64,000 bases of DNA, taken from contig NC_056041.1 of the NCBI RefSeq assembly GCF_004379255.2, positions 248,001-312,000 of the forward strand, in the 5' to 3' direction. A program made the translations under genes and the position numbers. Source of the stretch: Salvia splendens (lineage: Eukaryota > Streptophyta > Magnoliopsida > Lamiales > Lamiaceae). This document shows, piece after piece, positions 49,458 through 59,815 of the stretch. The notes under the pieces were generated by a model. The model made no database searches. It saw nothing but the letters and a program-made list of their open reading frames with translations, and had not been told where the DNA came from. Positions within the stretch are counted from its first letter, which is position 1. Every line of letters begins with the position of its first letter.

Positions 49458-51000
49458 CAGGCCCCCAGCAGAGACCGCATCTCCATTGCAAGCAGAGAAT
49501 GTAGGGCTACGTACATCACCTCCCATAAGTTGGCTCAAGTTCTCAGAGGAAGAAAACCTGCTAGCGTTATTTATCAACACTACATCAAGTTGAGTCCTCA
49601 ACTTATGAATCCGGGTATGCACAAGCTCGATTTTCCTGAGGATATGCTCTAGGATATTATCATTTTCTTCATGAAATGAATAATCATCGTCAAGGCCAAA
49701 CTCATCACGGTTGCCTGTATGCTTGTCTGTAGAAAGCAAATAAAGTTAGGTATTATCTTCATCTAACATGATAATCGAACATACGTTCTCTCTAACAACA
49801 TCATGACCAAGAAATTACCCTCATCATCATCATCAATCCATTACTTTTACCCAATATGTGAAACAAAATAATAGAGATCACAGTTAAAAACAATAATGGC
49901 AGCTTCATGACCAAGAAATTATCGTCGTCGTCATCATCAATCATCAACAATTATCATTGTTGTAGTTGTTATCATTCTTTTTACCCCTTCTGCACCACCA
50001 CCAACCTAAAGATGTTTAAAAACCAACATACCCAAATTGCCACATATATCTGTAAATATATAGGAGTATTAAGAAAACAAAAATTATTAGCACGTTTGGG
50101 ATTCATCAAACATGAATGAGTTACCATTATTCTCCCATGTAGGAACTCCATCCAGATCAGGCCTCTTATTTTCTGCATAAGAGTCATCAGTTGAATGGTT
50201 TCGTTGTAGTAATAAATAAGAATAACAAGTGTGAATAACATAGCATAAGAAAGAAGATCGAACCTCGCTCAGAGAAAAGGATATGATTTGACATGTATGA
50301 TGCAATATCAATTGTATTCTCCACTCTTTTTCTTTTCCTCCTCTTCATCGGCCTTCTTCTGTGACGTTGAAGCGGAAATGGCAGCGACTTTGATCCCAAC
50401 TGTTCCACTGTTGGTTTATATAACAACATATGTTTCCCACGGTCAATTACAGAAACCCCTCTGGCATATTTTGATGCTTGTGACTCAAACTCCTTTATTC
50501 TCAACTCTGCCCATTTGCATCGCCACATTATCGGATGTATGAAGTTTCTCCAATGAGCAGTCATTTTTTTCTTCCTGGGTAAACAATAAACAGAATGAGC
50601 TTCATCTGTGTCTAGCACACGGAAATGAACACAATTAACATTATTATCACTTACACAAAATACATCACCAAGAACTGCTCATAAACTTGTTCTTGCAATG
50701 CACACACACGAAAATCTAAATGTGCAACTAATAAACCAAACCTTATTGGGAAGACGCTGCCAAATTCATCACTTGCAGGAGCCAAATAAATGTCAGGAAT
50801 TAACTTTGATTCAACTTCAGCATCGCTCAAACTAGAACCATTCTCATTTCCAGAAATTGTGTCGGCAAATGAGCTTGAATATTCAGTGGCATCAGGGTCC
50901 TCTTTGGCCTCCACCCTGAGGTCCCTGCTTCGCGAAGTTCAAGTATATCAACAGAAACATCCTCTGCAGTCTTCAAAGATCCATAACTGCCAGCCAACAT

Positions 51001-52735
51001 TTTCTATAGTTGACAGAGACAGATGTTCCTATACTGTGCAGTTCAAGCCATTATCACCAAGCTGTTGAACTGCTCTCTTAACTTTTTGTACATTAAACAA
51101 ATCGGCTCCATCAAAGTTCATTACTATCCTGCTTATTCTGTTCTCTTGTCCTCCATAATATACACACCTAAAATCATGAAGATAGTCACAACATACATTC
51201 GTTATATATGAGTAGAAGTTGTAGAGCATCTCAGCTGGTCTCAAGGGAGAATTAGGCTAAAAAAACTTCAGATTATTCAACAACACAAAGTAAGATATAT
51301 TAATAATCAACATGTTAATGGTAACAAATAATTTTCTTCACCAACTATATCTAAGAGTGACATTGAATTGTCAAAAGGCCAGTAATCATATTTCACTTCA
51401 AGCCTCTAGTGCATCTTCGACTTTAATATTTAAAATACATAATTTCTAAAATTCTAGTATAATGCCCAATGGTAAAGGATATTCATTTCAACATACTTAC
51501 ATTCAAAATTTATAACTTATATAAATCACACAACACACAGCAAACCAAACCATCAAAGATTTTAGCATATTGAAAGGTTAATCACCAATTCAAACAATCC
51601 ACAATCCCATTTAATTATTAAACATCTGAATTGCTAAATCTTGACTCTACTAACTAATCCCAAACCAAAAACTCTGCTAATTATATCAAGTTTTAGCTCA
51701 GCAAAACTACTGAAAAAGAATCACTTTTAAACTGAAAAGGATAGATCAAGTTCATGAAATACCAGGATGGCATAATCGAACCAATAACTAATTAAACAAG
51801 GAGCTAAACACAAATTAAAAAAGAAGTTATCAAGGAAATGCAGCTCCCAGATAGCCAAATTACCACCCAAAACCTTAAAAATTCAAGAAACATAAATGAA
51901 GAAGAAAAAAGAAGAAGATACATAAAACACTCGTGTGCATCGTAAGTAAGCAATAAAAAACAAAAAGAAGTTACGAAATGGCACTTAGTGATGAAAGAGA
52001 AGCAGCCCAGGTAGAAGACATGCATGAAAAGAGTGAAGAGAGAGACCTGCGCAGAAATGGTGGGAGGTTGGCGGCGACTGCACGAGCGGCTTATGGTTTT
52101 GAGTGTGCAACAACAACTCAACGTTTTGTGTTTTCATATATATATATATATAGAAAATATATTTTTTTTCATTTATTAATATTTTATTTTATGATATGAT
52201 TGTAATTCTATGACCTAAAAGTTAGTTGCTTCCGCAGTTTCTTCTTCTTGCTAAAAAACGCTCTTGTTCATTTCCGCTTTCTCGCTTCCTGCTTAAAAAC
52301 GCACTCGAATTTTTACCCACGTAAGTATCTTACAAAGATCTCTCCCGTGATATTTTATTTTAAAAAATAAAACAAACTTTAAGTAAAAAAAATTCTTTGC
52401 AATAACCAATTTTGTGATACTGATAATAATAAGCATATTTACTTTTTTGTAAGCGGACTCATTAATCGTAATGGACTATAAACATTTATACTTCCGCTTT
52501 TAAAGTCCAAATAAAAAAAGCCCAAATGTTTAATCCAAGATAAATGGACCCGCCGGCCTAAGAGAGAAGATAACTATAAATCTTTTTTTGGAACATGTGA
52601 TTCTATGATAGAGTTTTTAAAATGTAATTCGACCTATTAATTAATCTCGACAACTAGAAATAGTACTGTTCTGTTTGTTTGGAATTATGAGTCATCTTTC
52701 CCACATCATCAGAAAACACATACTAGTAGTAGTAT
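51001..52735. other. Upstream region of the unknown-function gene
   Basis: No further coding exon is recognised. The region near 52000-52120, with GA-rich leader-like sequence and a TATATATATA run at about 52138-52150, is a plausible transcription start for the minus-strand gene, leaving room for a 5' UTR intron. Confidence 0.4.
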
Positions 52736-53980
52736 TTAAGAGTACATCTGGTCAAGTAATAACACAATAGCCATGGCAAATCTGCAGTGGAAACCTAGCT
52801 TAGTGACTAAATCAAAGACCTCTAAACCAAAAGATCCAGCTCTGGACACTGCTTCTTTCTTCTTAATCTCTGCAACTGCTCTCCCCGATTCTCCCAAAAT
52901 CTTACACGATCGATGTTTGAATGAGCCTTCAACCACATACATGCATCTCTTTTCCGACATCCCACAGTAAACATAGGCTAACACATCATCCACTTTTGTC
53001 TGCCTCAGACTCATATTTTTCCTCGCATAAAACATAGGTTTCTGCGATTCGTTGTTGCTGTGTTTGCAGACATCTCCTTCGTAGACAAGCCAGTACTCCA
53101 ACAGGCCTAGCTTCTGCAGATTATCAAAATAAAAATTAATTAATTACAACTCCAAGCAGATGATTAACTTTATTAGTGTATATGATTTATTTTACACGCA
53201 ATTAGGGCCCATATACTTTTGAGAACTATATATGATGATTTAGTTTTTTACACATGCAATTAGGGGCAATTCACTTTAAGGATTAAACTAAATAGATAGA
53301 CCCATTCAACTTTACTGGTACATGTCATTAAATGTCTTGTTTTATTTTTGTGATGTCCGTATTATATATCTCTTTCATTTTTTTAGTATTATACATGACC
53401 AGTGGATTACACATTCTATTTAACTTTTCCAACTGATATTTCATTATAAAACTATTGTACATAAAAATAGAACTTGTATTCAACTAGAGTAACTTGTTTC
53501 ACATTATACATTCATTCACATTTCTTAAAATCCATTCACATTTGAGTTTTGACAGTCTACTCCATTCGTTTCTCTCATTTGAGATTGACATGAGTTTTAA
53601 GAAATATGACAAAATTTAAATTTTGGGACAATTTCCGAGTTAAATTTTGTAAATAAAGTCATATCTAATTGAAAAGGTAGGATCGGAGGAATCCAACGAA
53701 AAAAGTACTAGTATACCTTGCGACGGCAGATGGTGAAAATGGGATAGCCGGAACCGTCCATAAGGACGGTATGATTGGGTCGACAGCTGTAGTTGTCGAC
53801 CCGATAGGCCAAATTGCCGTCAGAGCTGATGACGGTGAAGCCGCTGCAGCTGTAAAGGAGCGACTTTGTCCAAACTGTTAGAGAAGTGGATGCTTCACCG
53901 CTGTCTTCTTTGTTTTCTTTATCTCTCTCATCGTGGTAGTGGTGAACGGTTCTTGACTTGGATTTCGATGAGAAGACCAT
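52736..53980 (-). CDS. LURP-one-related (LOR/DUF567) protein
   Basis: Two exons, 53980-53717 and 53113-52736, join in phase to 213 residues. After a basic, acidic-mixed N-terminus come the tubby-like beta-strands of the LOR fold: LTVWTKSLLYSCSGFTVISS, GNLAYRVDNYSC, VLMDGSGYPIFTICRRK, LGLLEYWLVYEGD, CKILGESGRAVAEIKKKEAV and FGLEVFDLVTKLGFHCRFAM. The single intron after the RRK strand is usual for the family. LOR proteins resemble phospholipid scramblase and tubby C-terminal domains. Arabidopsis LURP1 is induced by pathogens and needed for defence against Hyaloperonospora, but most members have no known biochemical activity. Confidence 0.9.
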
Positions 53981-54034
53981 TGCTTTTCTTTGTTATCTCT
54001 GTGTGTGGAAGTGAAAAATTGAGTTCTGATATCT

Positions 54035-54042
54035 GCCTATAT
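54035..54042 (-). promoter_or_regulatory. TATA box of the LURP-one-related gene
   Basis: On the minus strand, AATATATAGGCAG lies about 57 bases before the ATG at 53980, with the pyrimidine-rich repeat just upstream of it. Confidence 0.55.
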
Positions 54043-54047
54043 ATTGG

Positions 54048-54102
54048 ATGAGATGAGATGAGATGAGATGAGATGAGATGAGATGAGAAGAGAAGAGAAG
54101 AG
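54048..54102. repeat. (GATGA)n / (GAAGA)n microsatellite
   Basis: About eight ATGAG-type pentamers followed by three to four AAGAG pentamers. It sits directly upstream of the putative TATA box of the LURP-one-related gene and reads as a CT-rich tract on the coding strand. Confidence 0.85.
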
Positions 54103-54524
54103 AACGTGTAAACACGCTTTTTACTGTATATGGGCCAAACCAAACGTTTCCTTAGTTGAATTCATATAAATATAGTAGTAATTCATAAAATACAAAGAAA
54201 TGGTGGATTGTGTTTTTTAAAATGGAAGAAACTATTATTTTGGATATATATAAAAAAATAAAACAGAACTATTGATGTGTCTATGATTATGGAATATTAA
54301 AATTTTAAAAACTATGAATGATTAATGACTATTTTTACATTAAGTAATGATAAATTGAGATGATGGCCCCGCAGTTTGCTTGCTTCCGGGAGACCGAGCA
54401 TTATATTGCTAAATTAATTCAACTTTCCTTATAAAACTGATGAAAAAGTACTGATAACAATGGCTGATAGAAACGAAGATTGATCGACAAGAACAATATG
54501 AAGAAGTAAATTGGGAGAGTAAAG
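54103..54524. other. Promoter-side spacer
   Basis: AT-rich, no gene seen. Confidence 0.4.
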
Positions 54525-54836
54525 TGTTGGAGAAAGAATGTAAACTTTATTCAATATCTGGAAATCAATGTAAACCGAATTGAATTACAAATGAGCTCGA
54601 CTACTACTATTTATACACAACAAGAAAACTAAATGAAGTGAACAAGATTTCACTTCTTGATCAGTTACAGCAGCTAAGCTCAATCCAAACTTAACCGCTA
54701 TCAACAACCAAACCTGACGGCTAGTAGCCGTTGGCTCTTAACCAACTTTTGAACTTGCTTCCTTGATTGTGTGTAGCAATCCTCATGATCCTTTCCATGC
54801 AGCTTCACGTTGCTCCATCTAGTTACAATCCCAACA
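54525..54836 (-). mobile_element. Putative copia-type LTR fragment or solo LTR
   Basis: It begins TGTTGGAGAAAG and ends ACAATCCCAACA, so it reads TGTTGGGATTGT...TTCTCCAACA on the minus strand, the usual inverted termini of copia LTRs. It has an internal TATTTATACACAAC promoter-like motif. Flanking 5-mers TAAAG and GCCCT do not match, so it may be a 3' LTR whose upstream AAGGGC tract is a relic polypurine tract. Confidence 0.5.
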
Positions 54837-55458
54837 GCCCTTAAGAAAAATAAAAAAAAGTTGATAACCACGATACAGATTAATTTTTAATCACTATGAA
54901 CAGAGAGTAATTATTTGGTCCACTCTATTGTATACAGGTATTGAATAATTTAATTAAATTCATCTTCCCTTTGACGTGGGAGCTTTGATCACACTTCCAA
55001 AAGAGCAAAGAAAGATGGAAAGTGCCAACTCAAAAATCTCAAAAGCAAGATCCTTGCCCTATTTAGGCAATCAATACACCAAAATCAGACAAAATTGAAG
55101 GTAAAACTCGCATTAAATTAGATTATCATAATATTCCCTCTGCATTGTCCACTTAGATAAGAACACGTGCATATTTGGCATTTGGGTCCATTTTTAGGGA
55201 CTATACTCCTTTGGCCTACTCATTGTATTTGGTCTCATTATGTATCATTGCAATTTCTTTTATTATCATTACTTTTTACAATTTTCATGTGGGTGTCGTG
55301 TGTGATTCAAGAACTGACACTGGGCGACCACGTTGAATTCAATGGATAGCAATGCTGAATATTCACTCTTAATAAATAAAAATGATTGAATAGTGTATCT
55401 TGAATTCTTGATGGATGTAGATATTGATTAATTCATACTGTTACTGAATACCCCATGA
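54837..55458. other. Spacer
   Basis: AT-rich, no gene. GCTGAATATTCACTCTTAAT near 55352 recurs almost unchanged at about 61117, on the other side of the gypsy element. Confidence 0.4.
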
Positions 55459-55463
55459 CATTC

Positions 55464-55975
55464 TGATAAGATCAATGATCCTATCGGTCGATTAGAGCAC
55501 TCGAACTGCGGCAAACTTGAATATACGTCCTAGAGATACTCTAGGGTTTGGGACGAAAACCAGGGATGAGAAAAAGTGTATTTTATTACTTAATTCTCAA
55601 TACTCGATCTATGGGAATTCTATATAATATATAGAATTCCCCCTGCTTGATTCGGACTTACGATTCGGGAAAGAATCAAGAAGAAAACCCGAAAAGATTT
55701 GACTCAATCTAAATAATAAAATAGTTCCAAAAATTAAGGAAAAAACGTGGAAACAATTCAAAACAAATCAGAAAGTAATCCCATGATTTTAGTGGCTGAT
55801 GAAGTCCCCGAACTTCACGGGCTTGGATCTGGTGCGCTTGGGCCGGTCCTTCTTCTTCGGCTTGGGCGTGCTTTGGACTCCCTTGCTTGCCTCGCAGTCG
55901 CTTACCCCAGGTGACGTCCGATCGGGCTGCATGGATGCGGGTTTTGAGTGTGCGTCGGGTGCTTGGGTCGTATCA
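55464..55975 (-). repeat. 3' LTR of the gypsy element
   Basis: On the minus strand it starts TGATACGACCCAAGC and ends ATTGATCTTATCA. It contains the last codons of the pol ORF. Confidence 0.92.
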
Positions 55976-57942
55976 ACTCCCCCCTCCTCTGAAATCGCCT
56001 TGTCCTCAAGGCGCAAATCTGGAAAATGCCTCCTCAATAAACCTGCATCTTCCCAAGTTGCATCAGAAAAGGTATCCGAAGACCATTGCACCAACCATTG
56101 TTCTTGAGGAACTTTATCCACCAACACCGTTCGTTTGTCCATAGCACGAAGCGGTGTATCATCCGGCTGACTCCGATGGAATTCAACGGGCAAAGCAGAG
56201 ACTGCCGGAATACTAGGGATATACGGCTTTAGCAAAGACACATGAAATACGTTATGGATCCGACTGTCCGCAGGTAATTGTAGGCGATAAGCTACCTTCC
56301 CTATCCGCTCCAAAATAACATAGGGACCGTAATACCGTCGGGCCAGCTTGTTTGACAGAGGCGTCCCCACCGAGCGCTGGCGATATGGCTGTAATTTAAG
56401 AAAAACCGAGTCCCCTACTCTGAATTCCACATCACGCCGTTTGCGATTAGCAAATTCCACCATAGATTGTTGCGCCTTAGCAATCCGAGACTTCAGAGCT
56501 CGGAGTGTGTCTTCTCTTTCCGCGAGCAGGTCAGCGACCTCTGTATTGTGAGAGGGTCGGGCATAAGTATCGAATAGGCTGGGGGGCTCCCTGCCGTACA
56601 AGGCTTGGAACGGAGACATTCCAATGCTAGAATGGACGCTGCAATTAAGGGCAAGTTCGGCCCAAGGAAGAAGGGTAACCCAACGTTTTGGCCTTTCATA
56701 CGTGAAGGCGCGTAGATACTGCTCCAATGACCGATTGGTCACCTCGGATTGGCCATCCGTTTGAGGGTGATAAGCAGTTGTGAATTGTAGCTTTGTCCCA
56801 CTCAAGGTTAAGAGCTCATTCCAAAAATCACTCATAAATATGGAGTCACGATCAGAAAGAAGCTTTGTTGGAAAGCCATGCAGTTTAACCACCGTTTCAA
56901 CAAATAATTTTGCGACTTGTGGGGCATCGAACCCGGGCTTTAAGGCTCCAAAGTGAGCGTACTTAGACAATCGGTCCACCACCACCATTATTGCCGTGAA
57001 ACCGAACGAGGGAGGCAATCCCACAATGAAATCCATGGACGCTGCTTCCCAAACCATACCAGGAATAGGTAAAGGTTGAATCAGTCCATTTGGCTTATCA
57101 CGGACATATTTCGTCGCGTGGCAAGTATAGCATGCTGCCACATAGTTCTTTACATCACGACGAAGTCCCGGCCAATAGAAAACCGACGCGACCCTCATGA
57201 AAGTCCGACGCTCTCCCGGATGTCCCGCTGCTGGCGTCTCGTGGCATTCTTCGATGATTGCTCGACAAACGGTCGAATCCCTGCTCAGGAATAATCGTCT
57301 CTTGAAATAAAGAAGTTCGTCAGTTACCGAAATATGCGGCGAAGCCACTCCCGCTGCTACATCCGCGTGCAATTGCACAAGGTCTGGCAGGGTCGAGTTA
57401 TCTTTGCGAACAACTTCAAGGACTGCCGGAATTGGGCGCATATATAGCTCAAAAATCTGGGATAGATCAGCCCGAGACTCCTCATCCTTGCGTGACAATG
57501 CGTCAGCCACCTTATTTGACGCGCCCGACTTGTACTCAATCGTAAACTTGAAACCCATTAATTTCCGTACATAAAATTGCTGATCGGGAGTTTGGACTAC
57601 CTGTGAGAGGAGCTCTTTTAGACTTCGTTGATCACTACGTATAATGAACTCGCGACCGAGCAGATACTGACGCCATTTCTGCACCGCTTCGACAATGGCG
57701 TATAATTCCTTATGATATGTGGAGGCTAGACGCCGGCGATGGCCGAGCTTTTTGCTAAAATATGCAATCGGGTGACCTTGTTGCATCAGGACAGCGCCTA
57801 TCCCAAAATCCGATGCATCTGTCTCGATTACAAACGGGAGGGAGAAATCTGGCAGGCGTAGGACGGGCGTGGAGATCATGGCCGTTTTCAGTGCTTCAAA
57901 ACTTGTGGTTGCAGAGTCGGACCAAAGGAAAGCATCCTTTTT
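55789..57942 (-). CDS. pol: Gypsy pol, RNase H-integrase-chromodomain part
   Basis: The frame runs from about 57942 to a stop at 55789. RNase H shows FVIETDASDFGIGAVLMQQG, YHKELYAIVEAVQKWRQYL and RSDQRSLKELL. Integrase has an HHCC zinc-binding region (HETPAAGHPGE, VAACYTCHATK). Its catalytic D,D,E are in AASMDFIVGLPP, LLSDRDSIFMSDFW and DGQSEVTNRSLEQYLR. Downstream is GDSVFLKLQPYRQ and a chromodomain-like QWLVQWSSDTFSDATWED followed by LEDKAISEEGGVDT. The last 62 codons (from about 55975) lie within the 3' LTR. It connects to the RT frame only through a frameshift near 57945. Confidence 0.88.
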   Translation of the reverse strand, partial: KKDAFLWSDSATTSFEALKTAMISTPVLRLPDFSLPFVIETDASDFGIGAVLMQQGHPIAYFSKKLGHRRRLASTYHKELYAIVEAVQKWRQYLLGREFIIRSDQRSLKELLSQVVQTPDQQFYVRKLMGFKFTIEYKSGASNKVADALSRKDEESRADLSQIFELYMRPIPAVLEVVRKDNSTLPDLVQLHADVAAGVASPHISVTDELLYFKRRLFLSRDSTVCRAIIEECHETPAAGHPGERRTFMRVASVFYWPGLRRDVKNYVAACYTCHATKYVRDKPNGLIQPLPIPGMVWEAASMDFIVGLPPSFGFTAIMVVVDRLSKYAHFGALKPGFDAPQVAKLFVETVVKLHGFPTKLLSDRDSIFMSDFWNELLTLSGTKLQFTTAYHPQTDGQSEVTNRSLEQYLRAFTYERPKRWVTLLPWAELALNCSVHSSIGMSPFQALYGREPPSLFDTYARPSHNTEVADLLAEREDTLRALKSRIAKAQQSMVEFANRKRRDVEFRVGDSVFLKLQPYRQRSVGTPLSNKLARRYYGPYVILERIGKVAYRLQLPADSRIHNVFHVSLLKPYIPSIPAVSALPVEFHRSQPDDTPLRAMDKRTVLVDKVPQEQWLVQWSSDTFSDATWEDAGLLRRHFPDLRLEDKAISEEGGVDTTQAPDAHSKPASMQPDRTSPGVSDCEASKGVQSTPKPKKKDRPKRTRSKPVKFGDFISH

Positions 57943-57947
57943 AATAA

Positions 57948-59228
57948 TTATGTGAGAGGTGCGACGATCAGAGAGTAATCCTTGACAAAGCGCCTATAAT
58001 AACCAGTCAAGCCCAAAAAACCGCGTAATTGCTTGATAGTAGAGGGAATTGGCCAGGCCACCATAGCCTCAATTTTTGCCGGGTCCGCTCTCAACTGACC
58101 CGCTGAAATAATATGGCCTAAATAGTCGATCGTCGCAACTCCAAAGGCGCATTTAGATTGCTTAAGGAAGAAGGAGTTCTCTTTTAGAATTTCGAGGACG
58201 TTGCGCAGATGAAGGATGTGCTCTTCCATAGACCCACTGTACACCAAAATGTCGTCGAAAAATACGATGACTGACTTGCGCAATAGAGGCTGAAATATGT
58301 TGTTCATCGCGGCCTGAAAGGTGGATGGGGCGTTTGTGAGGCCGAATGGCATCACTAGGAATTCGAAATGGCCGTCATGGGTACGGAAAGCAGTTTTATG
58401 TATGTCACTAACATGCATCCGAATTTGGTGGTATCCTGAACGGAGATCAAGTTTTGAGAAAATTCTGGCAGCATGTAGTTCATCAAAAAGTTCATCGGCT
58501 GTGGGAATCGGAAAGTGGTCTGGCGTTGTAGCTGCATTAAGTGCCCGGTAATCGACACAAAAACGGAAGGTGCCGTCCTTCTTACGGACTAATAAAACTG
58601 GCGACGAGAATGGGCTTGTGCTCTGCTGAATAACGCCCCGCGCGAGCATCTCGCGAACCTGTTTCTCAATTTCCGTCTTCTGGAAGTAAGGATAACGATA
58701 CGGCCTGACATTGACAGGTTTAACGGACGGCGGGAGATGAATCTTGTGGTCCCATTGGCGGGTCGGAGGCAGATTCGTCGGCACCGCAAATACCTCCTCA
58801 AATTCGGACAGAATGTCATGGAGTATAGGGTTGACGGGCAGCACCGGCTGCTTCTCGGCCTGATTCTGGTTCTGAATGGGTATAATCTCGAAAATTTCGG
58901 ATTCGGGGTCTTGGCCGATGAGTGAAAACAAGCTATTGTAGGAAATCCGACGGGGAGGTGTGTCCTCGCCTTGCAAACATATCGGGACTTGATTCAGCTC
59001 GAACCTCATAGTCAGCGTTTTATAGTTCTTCGTCACATCACCCAGATCTTGCAACCATTGAACCCCTAATATAACATCCGGGCCTTCCACTTGGAGTAAA
59101 AATAAATCCACCTCGAAAGAGTGACCCTGCAATATTAATGTAGTGCTCAAACTCACATAATCACAATGTAACGAAGCACCATTGCCCACAAACACACGAA
59201 AAGGAGTGATAACATGGAGGGGAGACAT
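57948..59228 (-). CDS. pol: Gypsy protease tail and reverse transcriptase
   Basis: This 426-residue frame begins in the protease C-terminus (GPDVILGVQWLQDLGDV). It carries reverse transcriptase motifs SSPVLLVRKKDGTFRFCVDY, FSKLDLRSGYHQIRM, FGLTNAPSTFQAAMN and VIVFFDDILVYSG with the catalytic Asp pair, plus LRGFLGLTGYYRRFVKDY. It stops after IVAPLT where the RNase H frame should follow, so a frameshift separates it from the next part. Confidence 0.88.
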   Translation of the reverse strand: MSPLHVITPFRVFVGNGASLHCDYVSLSTTLILQGHSFEVDLFLLQVEGPDVILGVQWLQDLGDVTKNYKTLTMRFELNQVPICLQGEDTPPRRISYNSLFSLIGQDPESEIFEIIPIQNQNQAEKQPVLPVNPILHDILSEFEEVFAVPTNLPPTRQWDHKIHLPPSVKPVNVRPYRYPYFQKTEIEKQVREMLARGVIQQSTSPFSSPVLLVRKKDGTFRFCVDYRALNAATTPDHFPIPTADELFDELHAARIFSKLDLRSGYHQIRMHVSDIHKTAFRTHDGHFEFLVMPFGLTNAPSTFQAAMNNIFQPLLRKSVIVFFDDILVYSGSMEEHILHLRNVLEILKENSFFLKQSKCAFGVATIDYLGHIISAGQLRADPAKIEAMVAWPIPSTIKQLRGFLGLTGYYRRFVKDYSLIVAPLT

Positions 59229-59815
59229 AACCTTTCAGCGACGGAGGGTTTAATAAAATTATGCGTGCTGCCCCCGTCAATCAGCACCGACACCGGCGTA
59301 GCCTTTATGTTTCCAGTGATCCGCAGTGAGCGTGGTTTGAGCTTAGGGCCGATGACGTGAATCGTAGACACATCACCAGAGATCACCATGTTTTCCCCGT
59401 CATCATTCGTCGAATCATCTTCCTTTGCACCGCACTCGTCGTCCTCACTATCTTCGCCAATAAGAGCGTAGAATTTTTTACTGCATACGTGCTCGCGAGT
59501 GTACTTTGCTGGGCAGTACCAACACAAGCCACGGCTCGTCCTTTCTGCACGCTCTGCTGCCGAAACTCGAACAATAGGGTAGTCCCGCGGCTGGCCCTCG
59601 GGTGGGTATGCGCCCGCCCTCACGTTCGGCTGCGGCTTAGGTTGTTCGTGCACTTTAGTGGTCTGCGATGTGGCCCGGAATGATTGTCGCTGATCGCGGT
59701 TGCTCCAAACTGGGCGGCTAGAGGGAGGCGTTGTTTGGGCGGTCGCGGTTCTACATGCGGCCAATTGTTGCGCCAGCGCAATTGCATCGCTAAGTGAAGC
59801 TGGCTGCGGATCAGT
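59153..59815 (-). CDS. Gypsy gag C-terminus and protease start
   Basis: The frame opens from about 59815 (SLSDAIALAQQLAACRT). It includes one knuckle-like CWYCPAKYTREHVC that does not have canonical CCHC spacing. The protease active-site region is SVLIDGGSTHNFIKP, where the usual DSGS/DTGS reads DGGS. It leaves the frame near 59210. Confidence 0.75.
   Translation of the reverse strand, partial: TDPQPASLSDAIALAQQLAACRTATAQTTPPSSRPVWSNRDQRQSFRATSQTTKVHEQPKPQPNVRAGAYPPEGQPRDYPIVRVSAAERAERTSRGLCWYCPAKYTREHVCSKKFYALIGEDSEDDECGAKEDDSTNDDGENMVISGDVSTIHVIGPKLKPRSLRITGNIKATPVSVLIDGGSTHNFIKPSVAERLCLPSMLSLLFVCLWAMVLRYIVIM

Larger units (their letters stand above)
46663..51000 (-). pseudogene. Conserved plant gene of unknown function, interrupted by an LTR element
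   Basis: Exons on the minus strand: 51000-50742, 50574-50264, 50172-50125, 49726-49458 continued at 47186-46999, and 46923-46663. The protein starts MLAGSYGSLKTAEDVSVDIL. It has an acidic DPDATEYSSSFADTISGNEN, then RKKKMTAHWRNFIHPIMWRC, a basic PMKRRKRKRVEN, a coiled-coil-like HILRKIELVHTRIHKLRTQL with SSSENLSQL, IGDYDIGDFVLP, and a C-terminal PKNKRKRGERKAGSGNWSRQ. I recognise this as a land-plant family without a known function; basic clusters suggest the nucleus. Two lesions are present. A 2,271-bp LTR element splits exon 4 in frame, and exon 1 is one base short near 50917 (a G-run), so the frame breaks between GTSG and VEAKEDPD. Removing the element and one CAGGC restores exon phase. Confidence 0.8.

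Noticed and set aside
49907..50119. Plus-strand serine-rich ORF
   Set aside because: Falls in an intron of the minus-strand gene; low-complexity TCATCATCATC sequence.
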